Shown here one piece after another: positions 1-7,311 of a stretch of 64,000 bases of DNA (the stretch's first letter is position 1; every line of letters starts with the position of its first letter). The DNA is taken from contig CAXATH010000006.1 in NCBI GenBank assembly GCA_963972195.1, positions 124,001 through 188,000 on the forward strand, given 5' to 3'. The notes below the pieces were generated by a model. The model was not told the origin of the DNA, searched no databases, and saw only the letters and a list, made by a program, of their open reading frames with translations. The DNA comes from Litorimonas sp963972195 (GTDB lineage Bacteria > Pseudomonadota > Alphaproteobacteria > Caulobacterales > Maricaulaceae). The position numbers and the translations under genes are program-made.

Positions 1-669
1 GAAGTCCGATCCCCCCAATGCGGCCAAACTCCACCCTTGCCATTGGACTGGCAGGTTAAGAATAATATGGGGGAACATTTCACAAGCCGCTTCCAGTAAC
101 CTAACAACGGCATAAGGATTTATTTTAGAGTTCGCTCCAATCATATTAGGGGTCGCCAAGACGGAAATACCGCTTTTGTGAGAAGTCATCAGAGAACGGG
201 TCAGGTCGGCATCTATCCTTGCTATATCCTGGGACAAGTCTTCGAGACGCAGACCTGGCTCAATATCCAGATGATGAATTACGCTTCCGGTTTCAAAGTC
301 CAAATCGATCAGACATACTTGTTCTGCGCCGACCCGTTCGGATTGACTTCGAAGCCCAGAGTGGCTTTTTGCCAAATGATACGCCGCTTCTACGGCTAAG
401 GATGTCGTTCCGCACCCCCCCTTTGCTCCCATAAATGTCCAGCATTGAGACTTTGCATTCGCGGAATGTTCGGCAGCCAAACTTTTGTTTTCATTTATAC
501 TATAGGATGAGGTTACTTTGGTCTCGGGACTGCGTTGAGGCTCAGAACACTGAACTTTATTTTCTTGCCACAAATCACAGGGAGGCATCACCAGAGACTC
601 TTTAGCCTCTTTGGCGTTTTCTTCCCAAACTTCCCGTGGGTCATCTTTTCTTCTCGAAAACATCTTCAT
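1..669 (-). CDS. cpaE: CpaE/TadZ-type Tad pilus ATPase (3' part missing)
   Basis: Partial gene; 223 codons read without a stop to the left edge, so the C-terminus lies outside. CpaE/TadZ is a MinD/ParA-like protein that helps place the Tad (Flp) pilus machine. A deviant Walker A motif, GAKGGCGTT, is at residues 81-89 and an LIDLDFETGSV segment (switch/Walker A-prime region) follows. The first 75 residues are polar and show no clear receiver domain. The ATG at 669 is preceded by a GAGGG-type ribosome site; an in-frame ATG at 663 is an alternative. It lies 12 bases after the TadE-like gene, at the end of the visible Tad operon. Family call is firm; boundaries are firm only at the 5' end. Confidence 0.85.
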   Translation of the reverse strand, partial: MKMFSRRKDDPREVWEENAKEAKESLVMPPCDLWQENKVQCSEPQRSPETKVTSSYSINENKSLAAEHSANAKSQCWTFMGAKGGCGTTSLAVEAAYHLAKSHSGLRSQSERVGAEQVCLIDLDFETGSVIHHLDIEPGLRLEDLSQDIARIDADLTRSLMTSHKSGISVLATPNMIGANSKINPYAVVRLLEAACEMFPHIILNLPVQWQGWSLAALGGSDF

Positions 670-681
670 AACACCCTCATC

Positions 682-1299
682 TCACGTCTCACTGCGCAAA
701 TCTTCGCTCATCGCACTTACGCTGACAGGGGGAATTTTTGTAAAACGCCCAGGTAGAAAAGCGTCGAGAAAGACGAAATTAAAATCTAAGTCTTTAATTG
801 TGACCGTAATCAAGGGCGCGGGATGGCCAGGTTCACCCGCATACCCGAGACCGGATGCGATGTATGATATATCCATATTTTCACGACCAATATTCGAAAC
901 GATATCGCAAATACCGCGCCGCTCCGGGGTCGTTGGAGAACAAACGCCATCCCCGTCAGGACCAAATATAATATAATCTAGCGCAACTTGATTAAATTGC
1001 CCCCCGCTACAGCTTGCCGTTTCACCTGAACAATGTCTCTCATAATAAGGAAACGGATCGCCAACCTCGGCGCCGTTTTCGAGGCCAGTCATAACTCTCA
1101 AATCCTCCGCAACAGGATATGAAGTGGCCGCAAGGCGAGCGCCGAAACGAGCGGACTGTTGTGCGGAATTCCATTGCCAAAAAGCCAAACTGCATTCAAC
1201 AACGCCGGCCGTCAAAACTATCAATATTGTGATAATAAGAGACGTCTCGACAGTTACACTGCCCTGTTCTGATTTTTGATAACGCTTGAAGAAACTCAT
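682..1299 (-). CDS. TadE-like minor pseudopilin
   Basis: A 205-residue TadE/TadG-family protein. The N-terminus has a short basic stretch, then EQGSVTVETSLIITILIVL, the usual TadE pattern of an acidic residue followed by one membrane helix (about residues 16-40). The rest is predicted to be periplasmic and contains several cysteines. TadE-like proteins are minor pseudopilins of Flp pili processed by a TadV/CpaA-type peptidase, which is not in this window. The start overlaps the previous gene's stop by 4 bases (ATGA), so translation is probably coupled. Whether it is the TadE or the TadF equivalent cannot be decided from sequence alone. Confidence 0.8.
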   Translation of the reverse strand: MSFFKRYQKSEQGSVTVETSLIITILIVLTAGVVECSLAFWQWNSAQQSARFGARLAATSYPVAEDLRVMTGLENGAEVGDPFPYYERHCSGETASCSGGQFNQVALDYIIFGPDGDGVCSPTTPERRGICDIVSNIGRENMDISYIASGLGYAGEPGHPAPLITVTIKDLDFNFVFLDAFLPGRFTKIPPVSVSAMSEDLRSET

Positions 1300-1775
1300 A
1301 GAGCCGCTCCTATCAATCTTATTTCATATTGACCTGCGATAGACAGTTTCCCGCCGGTAACAATTTTGAGAATGCCAATCCCCTTATATTCTGTCGTACC
1401 GGATAAATTGACGATCCTAACATTATCTCCTCCGCGGTAATCTCGCAGACCATCTGTTTCGGGATTGGGAACGTCCCGATAAGTTATAAGAATATCTGAC
1501 GGCGTCATACCTCTGATATAAGGCGAGGCATTGGGATCAAACTTGCCGCTAATGGCTATACGTTTTGCTCGGTTCTCTAAAGCTTCAGGATTCACCGTTC
1601 TGGAAAGGTAATTTCCGGCTGTGCCCAACCCTGTCCTCAACTGATGCGTTTGCATCATCAAAATGGATGTATCAACAACGCCGAACCCAATCACCGTCAG
1701 CATAGGAAATAGCAGGGCCCCTTCTATCGCGGCAATCCCGTCTTCCTTTTGATAAAATTTTAACAACAATCTCAT
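1296..1775 (-). CDS. TadE/TadF-like minor pseudopilin
   Basis: A 159-residue protein with the TadE signature: KEDGIAAIEGALLFPMLTVI at residues 10-29, a single N-terminal membrane helix, then a soluble periplasmic part. It pairs with the next gene as the two small pseudopilins found in most tad loci. Its ATG overlaps the tadG stop codon by one base (TAATG) and its own stop overlaps the next start by 4 bases, so the three genes form one tightly coupled unit. Family assignment is good; TadE versus TadF is undecided. Confidence 0.8.
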   Translation of the reverse strand: MRLLLKFYQKEDGIAAIEGALLFPMLTVIGFGVVDTSILMMQTHQLRTGLGTAGNYLSRTVNPEALENRAKRIAISGKFDPNASPYIRGMTPSDILITYRDVPNPETDGLRDYRGGDNVRIVNLSGTTEYKGIGILKIVTGGKLSIAGQYEIRLIGAAL

Positions 1776-3298
1776 TAGCGGGCTAAAGCAATTTGCTCAT
1801 TAGAAGTTGAGTCTTCATCTTGTCCGACCGGACCAATAATTTCCCCCCAAAGGACATTGTCTTTCCCTGACCCCATGGGTTGGGTCAGAAATACTTTGAT
1901 AAAAGTCTCGACAGGCAGTGGATCACCGCGGCCATTCATAGAGAGTCCACTCGCAACGGCTGCGCCGCAATTAATGAGGGCGGCTTTGATAACCCTTCGA
2001 TCCTCCACCGTCTGCGAAGGTCCAGATTTGTGACAAGTCGGCGTCCCCTCCTCTGCCGTGCGCGAAAGTGAACCATAAGTTTTCGCACCAGGGATATGGT
2101 CATTGTCAATTTCCCACCGATACACACTATACCGTGACGGCGGCGTCGAAGGCGTCATGATATTACGATCATAATCGATAGAGTATCTAACCCCCTCCAA
2201 GGTTATGCTGCTTCTGAAATCATGATTGATTTTCATATAAGTAATGAAATCCCAATCTCCATCTCCCATACGTCCATCAGCTTCTGTGCAGGTGCCAGAC
2301 TCGAAACATTCATCAATGGGCATACCGAAAGCTTCGGAACTCGGAGACGTGGAACATTCTTTCCTGCCAGCATAGCCTTTTACAACGTTTTCCGCGGGGG
2401 CGTAGCGAGGGTCATTCGCTTTCTTCTTGAAGTTTCCTTCATAGATATCGAAACGAGTATTAAACCCTTTGCTCGCGGAAGCTATGTTTCCGGGACGCAA
2501 CCGAACGCCCTCAGACTTAGAATAACACGCATTCGTTTTGTCTATTGCCAGTGCATCTGTGATTTTGCTCGCGCCGCTATTCCCCCCAAAGGGATCCAGA
2601 TACCCAAAATTCCCTGGTCCATATTGATTTTGACCGCCGCCGTGACCTTTGAACTTTACGAGACGTCGTCGAAAGCTTCGATCATTCATCAACGTGTAGA
2701 TCGACTCTGACTTTCCTTCCGCAGGGTTGCAGAAAAAAATCGGGGCCGTTTTACAAATTCTCTGGTCAAAGCCTGCAACTGATTGCGCCGACATTTCGAC
2801 TTTTGTTATTCCGGAAATTAAGCTGGGAGGGAATAATGTTCTAACGATCTCTGGCTTTATTTCGACTTCCACATAACGAGCTTCGGACGGATTATTGGTA
2901 ACATTGGCGCTGGTGATGGATTGATAGTCTTGAGGGGGCAGGCTTTTGAGATATCGAATTGTGTCAATCTCAACTAATCCTCTCCCATTTTGAGAAAACC
3001 TTTGTTCATTCTTCACAAGATTTTGGATAGCGCGCGTGGCGCGGGACATGCTGTCAGCGCGTTGATCTAATTCTGCCGCCCCTACTCTGGCGAACGCATC
3101 TGCAGCGGATTGCAGGTCATTATCCATATTTTGTATTCTGGCGATATCAACAGAAAGCGCTCCAGCTCCAATAAGGACTGGAGCCGTAAAAGCAGCCCAA
3201 ACCGTGACTCCACCTGACGTAGCAGCGCCAAACGATTTGATAATTGCGTTCAACCTAATTTTCATTCTGATTTTCGTTTCTGTACCTGTAAAACCCAA
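1775..3298 (-). CDS. tadG: TadG-like Flp pilus protein
   Basis: A 507-residue protein. Its N-terminal region (GGVTVWAAFTAPVLIGAGAL, then a run like NDLQSAADAFARVGAAEL) is the TadG N-terminal pattern: one membrane helix followed by an alanine-rich segment. The long periplasmic part has many cysteines. I do not see a clear MIDAS-type von Willebrand motif, so it may be the short form of the family. TadG is needed for Flp pilus assembly or anchoring, but its exact role is unknown. An internal ATG at codon 12 (position 3265) is an alternative start that places the basic MKIRLN segment at the N-terminus. It lies 27 bases after the CpaD-like gene. Confidence 0.75.
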   Translation of the reverse strand: MGFTGTETKIRMKIRLNAIIKSFGAATSGGVTVWAAFTAPVLIGAGALSVDIARIQNMDNDLQSAADAFARVGAAELDQRADSMSRATRAIQNLVKNEQRFSQNGRGLVEIDTIRYLKSLPPQDYQSITSANVTNNPSEARYVEVEIKPEIVRTLFPPSLISGITKVEMSAQSVAGFDQRICKTAPIFFCNPAEGKSESIYTLMNDRSFRRRLVKFKGHGGGQNQYGPGNFGYLDPFGGNSGASKITDALAIDKTNACYSKSEGVRLRPGNIASASKGFNTRFDIYEGNFKKKANDPRYAPAENVVKGYAGRKECSTSPSSEAFGMPIDECFESGTCTEADGRMGDGDWDFITYMKINHDFRSSITLEGVRYSIDYDRNIMTPSTPPSRYSVYRWEIDNDHIPGAKTYGSLSRTAEEGTPTCHKSGPSQTVEDRRVIKAALINCGAAVASGLSMNGRGDPLPVETFIKVFLTQPMGSGKDNVLWGEIIGPVGQDEDSTSNEQIALAR

Positions 3299-3325
3299 GT
3301 TCAGTCCCTCTCAACCCTGTTGTCT

Positions 3326-3595
3326 TCAGTCTGAGTCGAGTTGGACGGGATCTAATTCTTTAACTTCGCCTTTTTGGTAAGCTTCGCGTGCTGCTTGCAC
3401 TCGCTCCCGGTCTGCCGGAATATAAGTATCAGCTTTAAGTTTCGGATCGGGCGTCACAGAATGCGCTAAAATATTTGCGCGGTTTGAGGCGCCAAAGTCA
3501 TCGCTCTGACCCGCAAGTGCGGCGCGCGGTGTCGAACAAGCTGACAGAACAGAAATCATTATAACAGCCGAAAATAATTGAATAAAAAACTTCAT
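3326..3595 (-). CDS. Very short CpaD-like lipoprotein of the Tad locus
   Basis: An 89-residue secreted lipoprotein with a hydrophobic signal and lipobox LSAC (Cys at about residue 20). The segment FGASNRANILAHSVTPD, then R-x-Q-AAREAYQKGEVKEL, resembles the C-terminal part of CpaD (FG...QANLAA...D...R...A...Y..GKV). CpaD proteins, usually around 200 residues or more, are outer-membrane partners of the secretin CpaC. Here the middle of the family is absent. It sits 9 bases after cpaC and before tadG, exactly where cpaD is expected. Identification rests on position, lipobox and the short C-terminal match; a small unrelated lipoprotein is the alternative. Confidence 0.6.
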   Translation of the reverse strand: MKFFIQLFSAVIMISVLSACSTPRAALAGQSDDFGASNRANILAHSVTPDPKLKADTYIPADRERVQAAREAYQKGEVKELDPVQLDSD

Positions 3596-3604
3596 TTTTT
3601 GGCC

Positions 3605-4957
3605 TTATTCCAAAACTGTTCCGTAATTTCCGGAGAGTTGTGACAAATCTCGGGACGCCTTACTTCCCTCAATCTGACTACCGACAAAGGCTCCAAAATC
3701 ACTTGGCAGTGTCACTCCGTCCAAGGGCGTTGCCAATTCGCTGATGTCTTTGACGGGTTGGGCCAGATGTGGAGTTACCACAATGACAAGCTCGGTTTCG
3801 TCCTGCTGGAACCGGGTCGAGCTGAAAAGTGCCCCCAAAATCGGTATATCGCCAAGCCAAGGCACTTGTGATCGGCTGTTGGAGCTCTCTGATTGCAAGA
3901 GACCAGCAATGGCAAAGCTTTGACCATTTCGAAGTTCTATTGTTGTATTTGCTCTTCGGACTTTAATGCCAGGAACTGTCACTTCCGCGATACGTACGGC
4001 CGTTGTTTGATCTAGCTGGCTGACTTCCGGCGCGACTTTTAAATTTATAATCTCGTCATCTAGAACGGTCGGTGAGAAGGATAAACTCACGCCAAACTTC
4101 CGATATTCAATTGCGATTTGTCCCAAATCCCCAGGAATGGGGATCGGAATTTCACCCCCTGCCAGGAAGCTTGCCGTTTCGCCGGACATCGCGACAAGGT
4201 TGGGCTCTGCTAATGTACGTATGATCCCTTTATCTTCCAAGGCTTCAATACGGGCATCTAATACAGCACCCCCAATTCCGCCTCTGAGTATTCCGGACAA
4301 GACCGGATTATTAGTTGTCACACCAGTCGCAGCTGCAAAGTCACCAGGGTCAGGATTAAGTCCGCCTTGGCGGCTTGTTAAAAGCCCTATACCTAATTCC
4401 TTGATTGCGTTTCGGCTGGCCTCAACAAACCGGACTTCCAACATCACTTGATGTGAGTCCTTGATGGCCAGGCCGTTTGTGACCCCGTCCGGAGCAAAAG
4501 CCTGCGCAATTTTTTCGGCTCTTTTTGAAACCGCATCCGTTGTCACTTCTCCAGACAGATAAATGCCATTTGCGAGCGGTCTAACCTCAATCCTTTCTCG
4601 CGGAAAAGACTGAAAAAGTGTTTTCTTCAATCCAGCCAGATCGTGACCGACAGTTACATCTACAATATCAATCAACTGGCGCTCATTGTCATAAAGCATA
4701 ACATTGGTTTTGCCGCCTGATTTGCCCATCACTTGGAATGACCGGTCCGTTAGAACGACAACATCAGCAATGGCCGTATTTGCCACACGGACTTCTTTGA
4801 ATGAAGTCTCCGTTCGCATCACGATCATATCGTTTTTCACGACTGATGTAGAGATACGATCTTCATTGACGCTATGGTCAACCCACGATTTTGCAAAAGA
4901 AAGAGTCGGCTGAACAAACAGCGCAATAAGGCATGTCGCTAAAAGAGTGCGTTTCAT
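3605..4957 (-). CDS. cpaC: Tad pilus secretin CpaC/RcpA
   Basis: A 450-residue outer-membrane secretin forming the channel through which the Flp pilus leaves the cell. It begins with a Sec signal peptide (about residues 1-22, ending LSFAKS). An N-terminal pilus-secretin domain follows (RVANTAIADVVVLTDRSFQV). A BON-like segment covers about residues 105-165. The secretin core holds the family signature near the C-terminus, VPWLGDIPILGALFSS followed by ETELVIVVTP. Length is normal for the family. It lies 4 bases after cpaB and 9 bases before the CpaD-like lipoprotein gene. Confidence 0.92.
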   Translation of the reverse strand: MKRTLLATCLIALFVQPTLSFAKSWVDHSVNEDRISTSVVKNDMIVMRTETSFKEVRVANTAIADVVVLTDRSFQVMGKSGGKTNVMLYDNERQLIDIVDVTVGHDLAGLKKTLFQSFPRERIEVRPLANGIYLSGEVTTDAVSKRAEKIAQAFAPDGVTNGLAIKDSHQVMLEVRFVEASRNAIKELGIGLLTSRQGGLNPDPGDFAAATGVTTNNPVLSGILRGGIGGAVLDARIEALEDKGIIRTLAEPNLVAMSGETASFLAGGEIPIPIPGDLGQIAIEYRKFGVSLSFSPTVLDDEIINLKVAPEVSQLDQTTAVRIAEVTVPGIKVRRANTTIELRNGQSFAIAGLLQSESSNSRSQVPWLGDIPILGALFSSTRFQQDETELVIVVTPHLAQPVKDISELATPLDGVTLPSDFGAFVGSQIEGSKASRDLSQLSGNYGTVLE

Positions 4958-4961
4958 CTGC

Positions 4962-5951
4962 CTAACCCCCTGCCAGGTCTGAATATAATTTTGGCTCTTC
5001 TTCGGATGCTGACTTAAATTTCGGAGTTTCTTTTTTCACGTTCAACTGTTGGACAGTTTCCTGAATATCAGGCCCACCTCTAAAAATTGTAATTTCTGCG
5101 ACGTCTCTTTTTTTCGGTAAAGAGCTTTTCTTGGCAGAGCTCTGGGAACGGGAATGAGAAACTGGTTTAGTGGGCGCTGAACCTAAGTCGCTAAGTCTTA
5201 GCCGCTGGGATTTCTCGGGTTGAATTTCACCGACACCTCTTAAAGAAAGTGACAGGGTTCCATATTCCATAGCAAGGTTGAGCACCTGACCGTCTTCGTT
5301 TTTAACCTCAAGGGTCACGGTTCGCGCGATATTGGCTTCTGCCGTTTTATTCGATTGATTTTGGTCCACACCCAACACTGAAATGTTTTGCAAGATGATA
5401 TCGGACACGTAATTGGAAGCTGCGGAGTTTGACCTTTTATTTGCTGCACTCTCCGGCTCTCTCGTATAAATAACGTCGACAATATCGCCAGGAACGACAA
5501 ATCCAGCCACGCCTGAGACATCGTCAACCCGCACAGCGACAGCTCTATAGCCCGGACGAATTCGTGCCGAGAGGCTGGCTTTTCCATCTGGGCCGGAGAT
5601 TTTATGCCCCAAGATAGGCTCGTTCAACGTTAGGGTGGATAATACCACTCGTTCTCCTTGCTCCCCTAAAAGCATGGCCAAATCTGAGAAAGCGCCAACG
5701 GGAACTGAATCTTCGGGATACTCGACGAGGCGGACGGCATCTGGGGTCAAAACATCTCCAAAGGCCAACTCCATATCGGCCACTAATATTGGTGTTGTTG
5801 GGACAGACCTTTTTACCTGTTGGGCGTTTTCTGGATTGGCTTGGCCAAGTTCATTCTTGACCGCGCTATTAATCCACCCCCGCGCCAAAAAGACGGCTAG
5901 AAGTCCGAAGGCGGCAGATGCGCCTAGTGTAATTATCGTGTTCAGCCTCAT
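4962..5951 (-). CDS. cpaB: Flp pilus assembly protein CpaB/RcpC
   Basis: CpaB is a periplasmic or inner-membrane-anchored Tad component with a SAF domain, thought to contact the secretin. The chosen ATG at 5951 gives a typical start, MRLNTIITLGASAAFGLLAV, with one membrane helix. The frame stays open upstream to 6038, but the extra 29 residues are basic and unlike the family, so the longer form is unlikely. SAF-like sequence (ILVADMELAFGDVLTPDAV) is at about residues 53-71 of the short form, and the RcpC segment (GYRAVAVRVDDVSGVAGFVV) follows. The C-terminal tail is basic and Ser-rich. It is the first Tad gene seen here; pilA and cpaA are not present upstream. Confidence 0.88.
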   Translation of the reverse strand: MRLNTIITLGASAAFGLLAVFLARGWINSAVKNELGQANPENAQQVKRSVPTTPILVADMELAFGDVLTPDAVRLVEYPEDSVPVGAFSDLAMLLGEQGERVVLSTLTLNEPILGHKISGPDGKASLSARIRPGYRAVAVRVDDVSGVAGFVVPGDIVDVIYTREPESAANKRSNSAASNYVSDIILQNISVLGVDQNQSNKTAEANIARTVTLEVKNEDGQVLNLAMEYGTLSLSLRGVGEIQPEKSQRLRLSDLGSAPTKPVSHSRSQSSAKKSSLPKKRDVAEITIFRGGPDIQETVQQLNVKKETPKFKSASEEEPKLYSDLAGG

Positions 5952-6437
5952 ATATTTTCCACTCACTCGAGCGCTCGCTTCAAAACGTAAAACGAGACTC
6001 GAAAGGAAACTAAGGGTGGGACGGTAAGGTTTCGTCAAGAATTTAAGTTAGTAGTCCGTGAGAAAGCATTATGAATAGAAAGTTAATCACCACGTTAACC
6101 AGAAGCGTTTGGTTCAGGAGGCCGCGAGGTTGAGCGACCCTCTGTGACAGGAGGGTGTGTGCCGGGTCACCGAGAGTAGGTTAGCCTGCCTACCGCGTCC
6201 AGAAGCTGTAAACGGCTTCGTCTCGGCGCGATTGTGGACGCTCTGTGTACCCACAAGGGGCAAGGTCGAGAGGTTGCGGGCTAACTCACCGGAGGCGTTC
6301 AGCCTCTCGACCTTCCGGGTTCGCTTCGCGTCTCGGAATGACAGGGATGGGCGGGTGCCGCGTGCGGATGTTTTCCCCCATGTTAAACCGCAGCCGCCCC
6401 TTGCTACTCGGCGGAAAGAAAGGCAAAAGTCCTCTTT
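5952..6437. other. Gene-free region between cpaB and accD with strong hairpins
   Basis: About 490 bases without a convincing gene. Going rightwards it holds the cpaB upstream region with two TTAA boxes (6083-6086 and 6095-6098), then four perfect stems: 6137-6142 with 6151-6156, 6176-6180 with 6189-6193, 6202-6206 with 6215-6219, and a 12-bp stem 6262-6273 with 6303-6314. The remainder (6315-6437) is GC-rich and then becomes a purine-rich stretch before the accD start. Short open frames here have no recognisable family and atypical composition. It probably holds the accD promoter and a long structured leader. Confidence 0.6.
6137..6314. ncRNA. Candidate structured leader or small RNA upstream of accD
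   Basis: Four hairpins lie in series within 180 bases; the last has a 12-bp perfect stem (6262-6273 with 6303-6314) and a 29-base loop. I could not match it to SRP, RNase P, tmRNA or a known riboswitch consensus by eye. Since accD starts 123 bases downstream, a cis-acting leader is the simplest reading, but the stems are equally present on the minus strand and an independent RNA is possible. Confidence 0.3.
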
Positions 6438-7310
6438 ATGAACTGGCTCACAAAATTGACCCCCCCCGGCGTAAAATCCATCTTTTCCAAGAAGGACACG
6501 CCGGATGATCTCTGGATAAAATGTCCGAAATCCGGGGAAATGGTTTTTTCAGCGGATTTACCGGGTCTGCTCCATGTCACCCCGGCGGGTCACCATATGC
6601 GCATTGGCCCGGACACCCGCCTTGGGCACACCTTTGACGGCGGAAAATACGAAGAGATCGCCGTGCCCGAAGTGGCGAAAGACCCCCTCAAATTCAAAGA
6701 TGATCAGAAATATACGGACCGTTTGAAAAAGGCCCGTTCCAAAACGGGCGATGACGACGCCATGACCATCGGCGTCGGCAAGATTCACGGGATACGGACG
6801 GTTGTCCTGGTTCAGAACTTTGCCTTTATGGGCGGCTCTCTCGGGATGGCCGCCGGCGAAGGGTTTATCCGCGCGGCAGATTACGCCGTCGAGCACAAAC
6901 TCCCCTTGGTCGTCTTTACGGCGGCAGGTGGCGCCCGCATGCAGGAAGGGGCATTATCGCTGATGCAAATGCCCAGAACGACTATCGCCGTTCAGAGACT
7001 GCGCGAAAATAACCTCCCTTATATTGTTGTGCTCTGCGATCCGACCACGGGCGGGGTCACGGCGAGTTATGCCATGCTTGGCGATATACATCTGGCGGAA
7101 CCCGGCGCTCTTATCTGCTTTGCCGGGCCGCGCGTAATTGAAGACACAATTCGCGAACAATTGCCCGAAGGATTTCAGCGCGCCGAATATCTTGAGGAAA
7201 AAGGCATGATCGACAAGGTCGTGCATCGTCATGACCTTCGGAAAACACTGGCGCAAATTCTTGGCGTGTTGATGATGGCAGAGCCTGAATTCGAGACTGA
7301 AGACGCCTGA
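6438..7310 (+). CDS. accD: Acetyl-CoA carboxylase carboxyltransferase subunit beta
   Basis: A 290-residue subunit that, with AccA, transfers carboxyl from carboxybiotin to acetyl-CoA, the first step of fatty acid synthesis. The crotonase-like core is clear: GGSLGMAAGEGFIRAADYA around residue 132, AAGGARMQEGALSLMQM, then PTTGGVTASYAMLGD. The N-terminal region aligns with the zinc-ribbon part of the family (LWIKCPKSGEMVF) but has a single Cys, the usual alphaproteobacterial form. accD-folC order is typical of alphaproteobacteria. The folC ATG lies one base after the accD stop, so the two are probably co-transcribed. Confidence 0.95.
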   Translation: MNWLTKLTPPGVKSIFSKKDTPDDLWIKCPKSGEMVFSADLPGLLHVTPAGHHMRIGPDTRLGHTFDGGKYEEIAVPEVAKDPLKFKDDQKYTDRLKKARSKTGDDDAMTIGVGKIHGIRTVVLVQNFAFMGGSLGMAAGEGFIRAADYAVEHKLPLVVFTAAGGARMQEGALSLMQMPRTTIAVQRLRENNLPYIVVLCDPTTGGVTASYAMLGDIHLAEPGALICFAGPRVIEDTIREQLPEGFQRAEYLEEKGMIDKVVHRHDLRKTLAQILGVLMMAEPEFETEDA

Positions 7311-7311
7311 G

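Noticed and set aside
2222..2710. A 162-codon frame opposite tadG
   Set aside because: Antisense to a well-supported gene, with no recognisable domain; its open frame follows from codon bias on the other strand.
6157..6508. Two open frames of 87-94 codons ahead of accD
   Set aside because: They overlap the hairpin region and the accD start, have no recognisable family and a skewed composition, and explain nothing the leader does not.
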